DNA from: Candidatus Competibacteraceae bacterium
Lineage (GTDB): Bacteria > Pseudomonadota > Gammaproteobacteria > Competibacterales > Competibacteraceae
Assembly: GCA_016713505.1 (NCBI GenBank)
Contig: JADJPA010000001.1
Coordinates: 930,001 to 994,000, forward strand
Reading direction: 5' to 3'
Length of the DNA: 64,000 nucleotides
In this document: one piece after another, positions 43,473 to 51,871 of the stretch
How the letters are laid out: every line of letters starts with the position of its first letter
Position numbering within the stretch: the stretch's first letter is position 1
Notes under the pieces: model-generated
Seen by the model: only the letters and a program-made list of their open reading frames with translations
What the model was told of the DNA's origin: nothing
Database searches by the model: none
Translations under genes and position numbers: made by a program

Positions 43473-43925
43473 ATGAAATGTTTGAAGGTGGTGCTTGGAT
43501 TGATGCTGGCGTTGTTTTCCGCCGTCGCTTTCGCGCAGGCGGTTAACGTCAATACGGCGACCGCCGAAGAATTGGATAAGGGGTTGGCGGGAATCGGCCC
43601 GGCCAAGGCGGCCGCGATCGTCAAATACCGAGAAACCAACGGCCCGTTCCGGTCGGTGGACGATCTGGCCAACGTGCCGGGAATCAAGGGCGGGACGCTG
43701 GACAAGATCCGGCCCATGGTGAGCGTGGGAGCAGGCACGACCGCGCCCGCCTTGAAAAAGCCCTCCGTTCCGGCCGCTGCGCCTCAGCTCAAAAGCCCAA
43801 CCAGTCCGGCGGCTCCGACGGCCGCGCCGGCCAAGCTGGGAGCGCCGTCGGCCAGCCCAACGGCTCCGGTGGTCGCGCCAAAGCTAAAGGCGCCGGCCGC
43901 GCCGGTCACGCCGTCCGTTCAATAA
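43473..43925 (+). CDS. ComEA-like helix-hairpin-helix DNA-binding protein
   Basis: A 150-residue secreted or periplasmic protein. The signal peptide MKCLKVVLGLMLALFSAVAF ends near AQA; residues 24-85 hold the double helix-hairpin-helix motif (VNTATAEELDKGLAGIGPAK, NVPGIKGGTLDKI) that binds DNA in competence proteins. The C-terminal 65 residues are Pro/Ala repeats (APAAP, PTAAPAKLG), an unusual extension for ComEA, possibly a linker. AAGGAGG precedes the ATG at 43473 by 5 bases. It is close to comEC (46 kb), consistent with a DNA-uptake role, although a stable periplasmic helper role is possible. Confidence 0.85.
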   Translation: MKCLKVVLGLMLALFSAVAFAQAVNVNTATAEELDKGLAGIGPAKAAAIVKYRETNGPFRSVDDLANVPGIKGGTLDKIRPMVSVGAGTTAPALKKPSVPAAAPQLKSPTSPAAPTAAPAKLGAPSASPTAPVVAPKLKAPAAPVTPSVQ

Positions 43926-43950
43926 CCGTTCTTCGGTTGCGGTGGGTAGC

Positions 43951-43979
43951 GTCTTGGCCGCCTGATGGGCGGCCAAGAC
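43951..43979. terminator. Perfect 12-bp hairpin between the comEA-like gene and lolC
   Basis: GTCTTGGCCGCC pairs with GGCGGCCAAGAC around a TGATG loop, followed by the AT-rich ATTTATAAT. It is a strong RNA hairpin, 26 bases after the comEA-like stop. The T-run is poor on the plus strand, so termination efficiency is uncertain. A TATAAT at 43983 could be a -10 for lolC, but no -35 supports it. Confidence 0.6.
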
Positions 43980-44032
43980 ATTTATAATCATACAGTTTCC
44001 GCTGACGGCATCCGCCGCCTGAGATCGTCTGC

Positions 44033-45283
44033 ATGTTTCGTCCCTTGGAATTGTTCATCGGCTTGCGCTATACCCGCGCCAAGCGTCGCAATCACTTCAT
44101 TTCGTTCATTTCCTTAAGTTCGATGGTGGGCATCGCGCTGGGCATTACCGCGTTGATTACCGTGATCTCGGTCATGAACGGTTTTCAGGAAGAGGTGCGC
44201 GGCCGGATTCTAGCCATGACCCCACACGCCACCATCAACCGTTGGAACGGCGTGGTGGAGGACTGGCGCGCGGTGCGGGATTGGGCGCTGGAAGATGCGC
44301 GGGTGCTGGGTGGGGCGCCGTACATTCGCGGCGAGGCGATGCTGAATCGTGGTTCGCTGGTCAGTGGCGCGCTGGTGCAGGGCATTCTGCCGTCCGAGGA
44401 GAAACAGGTGTCCGATATCGACGGCAAGATGATCCAGGGAACGCTGGACGATCTCCGACCCGGCGAATTCGGCCTCATTCTCGGTAAGGAATTGGCCAAT
44501 AGCTTGGGGGTCATGGTGGGGGACAAGGTAACGGTCATCACGCCGCAGGCCAGCGTGACGCCGGCGGGTATCCTGCCGCGCTTGAAGCGTTTCGATGTGG
44601 TCGGTCTGTTCAAGGCCGGCATGTATGAATACGACCGGGGCTTGGCGTTGATGCATGTCGATGATGCGGCCAGGTTATTTCAATATCCCGATGGCGCGGT
44701 CAACGGCGTGCGCTTGAAGCTGCGCGATTTGTTCATGGCCCCGCGCCTGGCGCGCGATTTGGCCGGCAAGCTGCCCGAAACCTTCACGGCGCGCGACTGG
44801 ACCCAAGATCATGCCACCTATTTTCGCGCGGTCCAGATCGAGAAAACGGCGATGTTCGTGATTCTGACCCTGATCGTGGCGGTGGCGGCTTTCAACATTG
44901 TCTCGATGCTGGTGATGGTGGTGACCGACAAACAGGCCGATATCGCGATCTTGCGCACCCTGGGTCTGACGCCGCTGGGGGTGATGGGGATTTTTATCGT
45001 GCAGGGGATCGCCATCGGGCTGATCGGCACCCTGTTGGGATTGATCGGCGGCGTGGCGTTGGCGAAGAACGTGGATGTGGTGGTGCCGTTCATCGAGCGG
45101 GTGTTCAGCATCAAGATCCTGGCCCCGGATATTTATTTGATCAGCGATATTCCCTCGAAAGTACAGTGGGGCGATGTGGCGACCATCGGGTTGGTGGCGT
45201 TCGGACTGGCGATGCTGGCGACGCTCTATCCGGCGTGGCGGGCCGCGCGGACCCAACCCGCCGAGGCGCTGCGCTATGAATGA
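44033..45283 (+). CDS. lolC: Lipoprotein-releasing ABC transporter permease (LolC/LolE/LolF family)
   Basis: A 416-residue permease with four membrane segments (around 25-50, 275-300, 320-345 and 375-400) and a large periplasmic loop between the first two. MFRPLELFIGLRYTRAKRRNHFISFISLSSMVGI is typical of LolC/E. It extracts lipoproteins from the inner membrane for LolA. Only one permease gene lies before lolD and none after it, so this is probably the single LolF-type permease acting as a homodimer, rather than the LolC half of LolCDE. No second permease is in the window. The gene overlaps lolD by 8 bases. Confidence 0.93.
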   Translation: MFRPLELFIGLRYTRAKRRNHFISFISLSSMVGIALGITALITVISVMNGFQEEVRGRILAMTPHATINRWNGVVEDWRAVRDWALEDARVLGGAPYIRGEAMLNRGSLVSGALVQGILPSEEKQVSDIDGKMIQGTLDDLRPGEFGLILGKELANSLGVMVGDKVTVITPQASVTPAGILPRLKRFDVVGLFKAGMYEYDRGLALMHVDDAARLFQYPDGAVNGVRLKLRDLFMAPRLARDLAGKLPETFTARDWTQDHATYFRAVQIEKTAMFVILTLIVAVAAFNIVSMLVMVVTDKQADIAILRTLGLTPLGVMGIFIVQGIAIGLIGTLLGLIGGVALAKNVDVVVPFIERVFSIKILAPDIYLISDIPSKVQWGDVATIGLVAFGLAMLATLYPAWRAARTQPAEALRYE

Positions 45284-45980
45284 AGTAGGACAACGGTCGG
45301 AAGGGATGGTATTGGAGTGCCGGCAACTGGCCAAAGCGTTTCGACAGGGTGAGGAGCGGTTGGAGGTGCTGCGGGAGATCAACTTCGCGATCCGGCGCGG
45401 CGAGCGCGTGGCGGTGGTGGGCAGTTCCGGCTCCGGTAAAAGTACGCTACTGCATTTGCTGGGCGGCTTGGATACGCCGACCGCCGGTTCGGTCTGGGTG
45501 GCCGGCCAGGAATTGAGCCGGACGAGCGACGCGGAGCGGGGCCGGTTGCGCAACCGCTGGCTGGGTTTCATCTATCAGTTCCACCATTTGCTGCCCGAGT
45601 TCACGGCGCTGGAAAATGTGGCGATGCCCTTGTTGATTCGGGGCGATTCACCGCAGCGGGCCAAGGAACGCGCGAGCGCCCTGCTGGAACGGGTCGGATT
45701 GGGCCGGCGCTTGACCCATCGACCGGGCGAATTATCGGGCGGCGAACGGCAGCGGGCGGCGGTGGCGCGAGCGTTGATTACAGAGCCGGCTGGCGTGTTG
45801 GCCGACGAGCCGACCGGCAATCTAGACCGGCATAGCGCCGAACAGGTTTTTGACCTGATGCTGGAACTCAACCGCGATTTGGAAACCAGCTTCGTGATCG
45901 TCACGCACGATCTGGAATTGGCCTCCCGCATGGACGCGGTCTGGCGCTTGACGGACGGGTTGCTGGTTCGGGAACGCTGA
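45276..45980 (+). CDS. lolD: Lipoprotein-releasing ABC transporter ATPase
   Basis: A 234-residue ABC ATPase. Walker A VVGSSGSGKSTLLHLLGG, Q-loop FIYQFHHLLPEF, the ABC signature LSGGERQRAAVARALI and Walker B GVLADEPTGNLD are all intact, with the LolD-typical FQFHHLL-like YQFHHLLPEFTALENV. It powers lipoprotein release with the adjacent permease. Start at ATG 45276 overlaps the permease gene by 8 bases. It is followed by comEC after 17 bases. Confidence 0.96.
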   Translation: MNEVGQRSEGMVLECRQLAKAFRQGEERLEVLREINFAIRRGERVAVVGSSGSGKSTLLHLLGGLDTPTAGSVWVAGQELSRTSDAERGRLRNRWLGFIYQFHHLLPEFTALENVAMPLLIRGDSPQRAKERASALLERVGLGRRLTHRPGELSGGERQRAAVARALITEPAGVLADEPTGNLDRHSAEQVFDLMLELNRDLETSFVIVTHDLELASRMDAVWRLTDGLLVRER

Positions 45981-45997
45981 GTCCTTGGCGACCGCCG

Positions 45998-48313
45998 ATG
46001 CGTCTTGGATCTGTCGCCTTTCTGGTGGGTGTGCTGATCCTGCATTCTTTGCCAGAGTTACCGGCGCGGGGTTGGGCGCTGGCGCTGCCGGTGCTGGCGC
46101 TGTCGGTTGTGGTTCCGGGGTTGCGGCTGCCGGCGTGGGGCCTGGCTGGATTTCTCTGGGCGCTGCTGCTGGCTTCACCGATTGCGAGCTTGCCGGCGGA
46201 GCTGGAAGGGGCAGACCTTTGGCTTGAGGGCTGGATCGCGTCCCTTCCCGATCGCGAAGGGCGCAGCGTTCGTTTCGAGTTTGTGGTGGATCAGGCCCGA
46301 CGTAACGGGCGGCCGATTCTCACGCTCGTCGGCCAACGGTTGCGCCTGTCGTGGTGGGACGAGGCCGAGCGTGAGGCTGATGCGCCGGCTGACGTGAGCC
46401 GATCGTGGCAGGTCGGCGACCGTTGGGGTTTTACGGTGCGGCTAAAACAGCCGCGGGGTCTGGCGAATCCGGGCGGCTTCGACTACGAGCGCTGGCTCCA
46501 TGCCAAAGGGATCGCGGCGACCGGCAGCGTTCGGGCAGAGCCGTCGCCGCGCTGGCTGGCGCCGGCCGAACGCTATCCGCTGGACCGTTACCGGCAACAG
46601 GTCGCGGCCCGTTTCGCGCGGTTGCTGCCTGGAAATCCTTTTACCGGCATCTTGACCGCCTTGTCGGTTGGGGAAGAAGGCGGAATTGCTCCGTGGCAAT
46701 GGGAGGTGTTCAACCGTACCGGCACCGGTCATTTGATGTCGGTATCTGGCTCGCACATCGGCCTGATCGCCGGGATGGTGTTCGCGCTGGTTTGGGGGCT
46801 TTGGAGCCGGTGGCCGGCGCTGGCGCTGCGCTGGCCGGCCTCGCGCGCGGCGGCGCTGGCGGCGCTGGCGGCGGCGGGCGCTTACACGTTGCTGTCCGGC
46901 TTGTCGGTGCCGGCGCAGCGCTCGTTCCTGATGGTGGCGGTGGCGATGCTGGCGCTGCTCGGGCAACGGCCCGCCGCGCCTGGCCGGGTTTTGGCGCTGG
47001 CGTTGCTGGTGGTGCTGGTAGTCGATCCAACCGCGCCGCTATTGGCCGGATTCTGGCTGTCCTTCGGCGCGGTGGCCGTCATTCTCTACTCGGTCAGCGG
47101 CCGTTGGCGCGAGCAGCGCTGGTTCGGCCGGACCGTCGGCTTGCAGCTCAAGATTGCCCTGGGGTTGCTGGCGCCGACGCTGGTGTTCTTTCAGCAATTT
47201 CCGTTGCTGTCGCCACTGGCCAATCTGATCGCGATACCCTGGGTCGGTTGCACGGTATTGCCGTTGAGTTTGCTGGCCGCGCTGGTAGGGTGGTTCGGCA
47301 CGGCGCTGCCAGCGGTGGTGTTGCAACTGGCCGCGCTGACCATGGAAGGATTGTGGCAGATTCTGGCCTGGCTGGATCGACTGCCCGGCCTGATCTGGTA
47401 TCGGCCGGCACCGCCGTTGTGGACGCTGGGGTTCGCGCTGCCGGGTATCGCTTTGCTGCTCGCGCCGCGCGGCTTGCCGGGTCGCTGGTTGGGCTTGCCG
47501 CTGTGTTTGCCGTTGCTGTGGCCACCCGTCGCCGCACCAGGGTTGGGTGGGTTCTGGTTCACCTTGCTAGATGTCGGTCAGGGACTGGCGGCGGTGGTCA
47601 GAACCCAACATCATGTGTTGGTTTACGATACTGGGCCACGTCTGGGAACGAATCTCGATGCCGGCCGGGCGGTGCTCGTTCCGTTTCTGCGCCAGCAGGG
47701 GATCATGCGGGTAGATACGCTGCTGGTCAGTCACGCCGACAGCCAACATACCGGCGGGGTGCGGTCGTTGCGGGAATTGATGCCGGTCGAGCGGATTTTT
47801 ACCGCCTCGCTGGAACAGACTCCCATCGCGGGGGCCGAACTATGTCGGGCCGGTCGAACGTGGGAATGGGATGGAGTGCGATTCCAAATCCTGCATCCGC
47901 CAGAAGCTGGATTTAGCGGCGACAATGCGTCTTGCGTGCTCCAGGTGGCGGGAAGGTCGGGTCGGGTGTTGCTGCCGGGCGATATCGAGACCCGCGTGGA
48001 AACCGCCTTGGTCGCGGCGTATGGGGTGGAATTGGCCGCCGATGTGTTGGTCGCGCCGCATCACGGCCATCGCAACCTGTCGAGTCCGACTTTTTTGGAC
48101 GCCGTGCGACCGCGCTACATTCTGTTCGCAACCGGCCATGGAAATCGGTTTGGCTATCCGCGTCCTGAAACGGTAGCGCGCTATCAGGCCACCGGCGCTA
48201 CGGTGCTCGATCCCGCCAATGAAGGGGCGCTCACCTTTCGGTTGGAGGCGGGCAGAAGTCTGGAGCCGGAGCGCTACCGCCGCGATAACCGCCATTACTG
48301 GACAGCGCCTTGA
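45998..48313 (+). CDS. comEC: DNA internalisation competence protein ComEC/Rec2
   Basis: A 771-residue inner-membrane channel protein for single-stranded DNA uptake. An N-terminal soluble OB-like domain (DUF4131) is followed by the Competence membrane domain with LMSVSGSHIGLIAGMVFALVWG and many helices, then a C-terminal metallo-beta-lactamase-like domain: LLDVGQGLAAVVRT, LLVSHADSQHTGGVRSL (degenerate HxDxDHxGG) and LVAPHHGHRN. It is the conserved neighbour of lolD here. Together with the ComEA-like gene at 43473 it supports natural transformation capacity. Full length. Confidence 0.95.
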   Translation: MRLGSVAFLVGVLILHSLPELPARGWALALPVLALSVVVPGLRLPAWGLAGFLWALLLASPIASLPAELEGADLWLEGWIASLPDREGRSVRFEFVVDQARRNGRPILTLVGQRLRLSWWDEAEREADAPADVSRSWQVGDRWGFTVRLKQPRGLANPGGFDYERWLHAKGIAATGSVRAEPSPRWLAPAERYPLDRYRQQVAARFARLLPGNPFTGILTALSVGEEGGIAPWQWEVFNRTGTGHLMSVSGSHIGLIAGMVFALVWGLWSRWPALALRWPASRAAALAALAAAGAYTLLSGLSVPAQRSFLMVAVAMLALLGQRPAAPGRVLALALLVVLVVDPTAPLLAGFWLSFGAVAVILYSVSGRWREQRWFGRTVGLQLKIALGLLAPTLVFFQQFPLLSPLANLIAIPWVGCTVLPLSLLAALVGWFGTALPAVVLQLAALTMEGLWQILAWLDRLPGLIWYRPAPPLWTLGFALPGIALLLAPRGLPGRWLGLPLCLPLLWPPVAAPGLGGFWFTLLDVGQGLAAVVRTQHHVLVYDTGPRLGTNLDAGRAVLVPFLRQQGIMRVDTLLVSHADSQHTGGVRSLRELMPVERIFTASLEQTPIAGAELCRAGRTWEWDGVRFQILHPPEAGFSGDNASCVLQVAGRSGRVLLPGDIETRVETALVAAYGVELAADVLVAPHHGHRNLSSPTFLDAVRPRYILFATGHGNRFGYPRPETVARYQATGATVLDPANEGALTFRLEAGRSLEPERYRRDNRHYWTAP

Positions 48314-48390
48314 GCGGTTGCAACTTAAAATCCAGTATCATGGTTCGCTATTAATGTAGAGGGGTGGACAGGCATGCCGGAGTTTTTGAC

Positions 48391-49014
48391 GTGCTCGATT
48401 TGATCAAAGCCGGTGGCTGGCTAATGGCGCCACTTTTGGCTTGCTCGCTGGCGGCGACCATCATCATTTTCGAGCGCTTGCTGGCGTTGCGGCGGGCGCG
48501 GGTTTTGCCGGAGCAACTGGTGGCGATCTTGCGCCGCTGGTCGGAACGGCGCGCGGTCGATCGGGAGGATCTTGATGCGCTGGCCTTGGATTCGCCGCTG
48601 GGTCGAATCGTAGCGGCGGGCTTGGACTATCGCGGCCACGGTCGCGAAATTCTCCGGGAGCGGGTCGAGGATACCGGCCGCCATGTGGTGCATGAATTGG
48701 AACGGTTTCTCAATGCCTTGGGCACCATTGCCTCGATCAGCCCCTTGTTGGGGTTGCTCGGCACCGTGGCCGGCATGATCAAGATTTTTCAGATCGTCTC
48801 GGTGCAGGGCAACAGCAATTTCAGCCTGCTGTCGGTCGGCATCGCCGAGGCGCTGGTGACCACCGCCGCCGGTCTGACCGTGGCCATTCCCAGCGTGCTG
48901 TTCTACCGTTATTTCCATGCCCGCGTGGACGAGCTGGTGGTGGATATGGAGCAGGAAACGCTGCAATTGATCGAGGTGTTGGACGGCGAAAGCCAGCACG
49001 GACAGCAGCCATGA
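48391..49014 (+). CDS. exbB: ExbB/TolQ-family proton channel protein
   Basis: A 207-residue protein with three membrane segments: an N-terminal one (LIKAGGWLMAPLLACSLAAT), and two close to the C-terminal half (IASISPLLGLLGTVAGMIKIF and ITTAAGLTVAIPSVL-like LVTTAAGLTVAIPSVLFYRY). This is the ExbB/TolQ/MotA proton channel that energises TonB- or Tol-type processes with ExbD. Start is taken at GTG 48391 because GGAG lies 8 bases upstream and homologues begin at the LDLIKAGGW segment; GTG 48364 would add nine residues. It overlaps exbD by 4 bases. Its location between comEC and lpxK is common in gammaproteobacteria. Confidence 0.92.
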   Translation: MLDLIKAGGWLMAPLLACSLAATIIIFERLLALRRARVLPEQLVAILRRWSERRAVDREDLDALALDSPLGRIVAAGLDYRGHGREILRERVEDTGRHVVHELERFLNALGTIASISPLLGLLGTVAGMIKIFQIVSVQGNSNFSLLSVGIAEALVTTAAGLTVAIPSVLFYRYFHARVDELVVDMEQETLQLIEVLDGESQHGQQP

Positions 49015-49472
49015 AGCTACGTCCCCACCGCCGCGAGGAGCCAGAACTCAATCTGGTGCCGATGATCGATGTGGTGCTGGTGCTACTGATCTTTTTCATG
49101 ATCGCCACCAGCCTGCGCCATCAATCGGAACTGGAAATCCGCCTGCCCGATGCGTCGGGCAAGCCGATGCCGGGCGCCGTGGCGCAACTGGAGGTAGCGG
49201 TCGACGCCGCCGGCCGCTATGCCATCAACGGGCGCTTGCTGGAAACCACCGATGCGGCGACGTTGAAGGAAAAACTATCAGCCGAGGCGAACGGCCGGGC
49301 TTTGCCGTTGACCGTCAGCGCGGATGGCCGGACACCCCATCAAGCCGTGGTGGCGGTGCTGGATGTCGCCGGTCAGTTGGGTATCCACCAACTGGCCATC
49401 GCCACCGTGAACGAACCGGACGCTCGGAATCCTCCCGCCAAGGCTGACCCCACCCCATCTGGAAGGGATTGA
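49011..49472 (+). CDS. exbD: ExbD/TolR-family protein
   Basis: A 153-residue single-pass inner-membrane protein. The membrane helix holds the conserved proton-path aspartate in NLVPMIDVVLVLLIFFMIATSL, and the periplasmic domain follows. It pairs with the upstream ExbB (ATGA overlap). An unusual Pro-rich tail (NPPAKADPTPSGRD) follows. Its end overlaps the start of lpxK by 4 bases, so msbA, which often stands here, is missing. Confidence 0.93.
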   Translation: MKLRPHRREEPELNLVPMIDVVLVLLIFFMIATSLRHQSELEIRLPDASGKPMPGAVAQLEVAVDAAGRYAINGRLLETTDAATLKEKLSAEANGRALPLTVSADGRTPHQAVVAVLDVAGQLGIHQLAIATVNEPDARNPPAKADPTPSGRD

Positions 49473-50710
49473 CCATGCACTGGCTGGATCGTTATGGCTA
49501 TTCGTTGAATCTGGTGTCGGTAGTGCTGTGGCCGGTTAGCCTGTTGTTTGGGCTGGCGGCGCGCGCGCGGCGCTTTCTGTACCGACAGGGTGTGTTGAAA
49601 AGCGAAGGACCCAGCGTGCCGATCCTCGTAATCGGCAATATCACGGTCGGCGGTGCCGGCAAGACGCCGCTGGTGGCGCGCTTGGTGGAACTGCTGCGGG
49701 AGGCCGGCTACAAGCCCGGCATCATCGGGCGAGGCTACGGCGGCCAGTCGCCGAAATGGCCGCGTTACGTCGCGACTGACGCCGAGCCTCTAGAGGTCGG
49801 TGACGAACCGGTGCTGCTGGCGCGGCGGTGCTGGTGTCCGGTGGTGGTCGGCCCGGATCGGGTGGCGGCGGCGCGCAAGCTGTTTGAAACCTGTGATTGC
49901 AACGTCATCATCAGCGATGACGGCTTGCAACATTACCCCTTGCGGCGCGATCTCGAAATCGCCGTGGTGGACGGTTTTCGCCGGCTGGGCAATGCCGCGT
50001 GCCTGCCCGCCGGTCCGTTGCGGGAACCGCCTTCCCGACTGCGCGAAGTCGATTTCGTGGTCGGCAACGGCGCGGCGCGCAACGGTGAATACCTGATGAC
50101 GCTGCACGGCGAGACGGCGGTGAACCTGCGCGATCCCCTGGTCAGCGCCGTGCTGACCAATTTCCGGCAATGCTCGGTGCACGCGGTGGCCGGCATCGGC
50201 GATCCGTGGCGCTTTTTCACGCATTTGCGGAACGCCGGCCTGCGCCTGGTCGAACATCCGTTTCCCGACCACCATCAGTTCCAGGCGGGAGATTTGCAGT
50301 TTCGCGAGGATTTGCCGGTGCTGATGACCGAAAAAGATGCGGTCAAGTGTCGCGACATCGCACCGGATAACGGCTGGTACGTACCGGTCAGCGCGCGGCT
50401 CGACCCCGAATTCGAGGAGCGGTTGCTCAAGCAACTGGGCATGATCGCCATGGCCAAGGGCGTGCGCCGTCAGGTGGAGGCGCCGGCCCGCCGCTCCAAC
50501 CCGAACCCCTTACCCGATACAGCCCCGTCACGAGGTGAACCCGATGGACAAGAAATTGCTGGACATCCTGGTGTGTCCGGTCAGCAAGGCCCCGCTGAGC
50601 TACGACAAGGCGCGGCAGGAGTTGATTTGCAAGGAAAGCCGGCTGGCCTATCCGATTCGCGACGGCATTCCGGTGATGTTGGAAGCCGAGGCCCGACGGC
50701 TGACGGATGA
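49469..50710 (+). CDS. lpxK: Tetraacyldisaccharide 4'-kinase, with out-of-frame C-terminal extension
   Basis: A 413-residue reading frame; the first ~330 residues are LpxK, which phosphorylates the 4' position of the lipid A precursor. N-terminal membrane segment (SLNLVSVVLWPVSLLFGLAA), P-loop VIGNITVGGAGKTPLVARL, and FPDHHQFQAGDLQF near the C-terminal side. After about residue 350 the sequence becomes a low-complexity read-through (PDGQEIAGHPGVSGQQGPAE) that overlaps almost all of the ycaR gene in another frame (50544-50710). Typical LpxK ends near 50530, so the natural stop has been lost or shifted; a base error near 50500 would also explain it. The core enzyme looks intact. Confidence 0.9.
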   Translation: MTMHWLDRYGYSLNLVSVVLWPVSLLFGLAARARRFLYRQGVLKSEGPSVPILVIGNITVGGAGKTPLVARLVELLREAGYKPGIIGRGYGGQSPKWPRYVATDAEPLEVGDEPVLLARRCWCPVVVGPDRVAAARKLFETCDCNVIISDDGLQHYPLRRDLEIAVVDGFRRLGNAACLPAGPLREPPSRLREVDFVVGNGAARNGEYLMTLHGETAVNLRDPLVSAVLTNFRQCSVHAVAGIGDPWRFFTHLRNAGLRLVEHPFPDHHQFQAGDLQFREDLPVLMTEKDAVKCRDIAPDNGWYVPVSARLDPEFEERLLKQLGMIAMAKGVRRQVEAPARRSNPNPLPDTAPSRGEPDGQEIAGHPGVSGQQGPAELRQGAAGVDLQGKPAGLSDSRRHSGDVGSRGPTADG

Positions 50711-50723
50711 AGAGGCCGCTTGA
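50544..50723 (+). CDS. ycaR: Trm112-like zinc-ribbon-family small protein
   Basis: A 59-residue protein starting MDKKLLDILVCPVSKAPLSY and ending in LTDEEAA, with YPIRDGIPVMLEAEA. It is the YcaR/Trm112-like family; the first CxxC-type pair is reduced to a single Cys (ICPVSK type), as in most YcaR proteins. It overlaps the out-of-frame extension of lpxK and directly abuts kdsB (stop 50723, GTG 50724). The lpxK-ycaR-kdsB order is standard. Exact function is unknown; Trm112 domains can assist methyltransferases. Confidence 0.93.
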   Translation: MDKKLLDILVCPVSKAPLSYDKARQELICKESRLAYPIRDGIPVMLEAEARRLTDEEAA

Positions 50724-51530
50724 GTGAGTGGAAAAGAGCTCCGGTTTCGGGTGGCGATTCCCGCCCGTTACGCCTCGACCCGGCTGCCGGGCAAACCGTT
50801 GCGGCTGCTGGCCGGCCGAACGCTGCTGGAGCACGTTTACCGACGCGCCTTGGCCAGCGGCGCTCTGGAGGTGGTGATCGCCACCGATGACCCGCGCATT
50901 CAGGCGGCGGCCGAACAGTTTGGCGCGCTGGTGTGCATGACTTCCCCGGCGCATCTGTCCGGCACCGACCGTCTGGCCGAAGTGGCGCAGCGCTACGCTT
51001 GGCCGGAGGATGCCATCGTGGTCAACCTGCAAGGCGACGAACCGCAAATGCCGCCGGCCTTGATCCGGCAAGTCGCGGCGGAGTTGGAGGAGCATCCGCT
51101 CGCCGGCATCGCCACGGCCTGCGCCCGCATTCAGCAAGCGGCGGAAGTTTTCGATCCGAATGCGGTCAAAGTGACGCGGGACCGCGAAGGGTTCGCGCTG
51201 TATTTCAGCCGCGCCCCGCTGCCCTGGCATCGCGAGGTATTCCGCGCGGATGGCGGACGCCCGAGCGAACTGCCGGCGGCTACCGCATGGTTCCGGCATG
51301 TCGGGCTTTATGCTTACCGGGTGGCGGTTTTGCGGCGTTTCCCGCAACTGGAGCCGGCGCCGCTGGAACGAGCCGAATCGCTGGAGCAGTTGCGCGCTCT
51401 GTGGCACGGTATCCGCATCTATGTCGCCGAAGCGACCGAGGCGCCTGCGCCGGGCGTCGACACCGAAGCCGACCTGGCGCGGGTGGCGGCGGAATTGGCG
51501 GCCTCAAAGCAGCAGGTCGAACGTGGCTAA
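50724..51530 (+). CDS. kdsB: 3-deoxy-manno-octulosonate cytidylyltransferase
   Basis: A 268-residue enzyme making CMP-Kdo for lipopolysaccharide. N-terminal nucleotide motif VAIPARYASTRLPGKPLRLL, ATDDPRIQAAAEQFGA and VNLQGDEPQMP are complete, as is the YFSRAPLPW segment. Start is GTG 50724 directly after the ycaR stop. Its last 27 bases overlap, on the opposite strand, the end of a small hypothetical gene, so transcripts converge here. Confidence 0.96.
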   Translation: MSGKELRFRVAIPARYASTRLPGKPLRLLAGRTLLEHVYRRALASGALEVVIATDDPRIQAAAEQFGALVCMTSPAHLSGTDRLAEVAQRYAWPEDAIVVNLQGDEPQMPPALIRQVAAELEEHPLAGIATACARIQQAAEVFDPNAVKVTRDREGFALYFSRAPLPWHREVFRADGGRPSELPAATAWFRHVGLYAYRVAVLRRFPQLEPAPLERAESLEQLRALWHGIRIYVAEATEAPAPGVDTEADLARVAAELAASKQQVERG

Positions 51531-51773
51531 TTCGGGTAGATCGGGATTGAAACCGTCACCTTGACTGTCGAGCAGGGTCACCGTGAAGGTTCGTGGTACG
51601 CGAGGCCCGGCCTCACCGTATTGATTGGCTTGAATGACCTTATGGTCCTGGCGGTCGCGCAGGACCAGCGCGGGTTCATCGGTGAGAATTTCGATGACCC
51701 GACAGGATAGTCCTCGGTAACTCAAGGTCTGATCCAGCAGCGTTTGCAGTTTTCGAGCGTCAATGCGCAACAT
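51504..51773 (-). CDS. Small conserved-looking hypothetical protein
   Basis: An 89-residue protein with alternating helices and strands: RIDARKLQTLLDQTLSYRGL, CRVIEILTDEPALVLRDRQD, PRTFTVTLLDSQGDGFNPDL. It has no membrane segment or known motif but its composition is normal for a coded globular protein. ATG 51773 is the likely start. It converges on kdsB with a 27-base overlap and is divergent from the phosphatase gene, 98 bases apart. Function unknown; I cannot exclude that it is a non-coding read of the interval, though the long intact frame argues for a gene. Confidence 0.65.
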   Translation of the reverse strand: MLRIDARKLQTLLDQTLSYRGLSCRVIEILTDEPALVLRDRQDHKVIQANQYGEAGPRVPRTFTVTLLDSQGDGFNPDLPELATFDLLL

Positions 51774-51871
51774 GAGTGGCGGCCAAGTTGATCGGGTCAA
51801 TTGTCAGGATGTTCCGCGCGCTGTTCGATTTCAGACGGCAGCGCCGGCTGAATGAGGCGAAAGCGAAAGCG

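Noticed and set aside
48318..48341. TTGCAA/TATCAT as promoter of exbB
   Set aside because: The two hexamers are only 12 bases apart, too close for a sigma-70 promoter. Nothing better was found, so no promoter is claimed.
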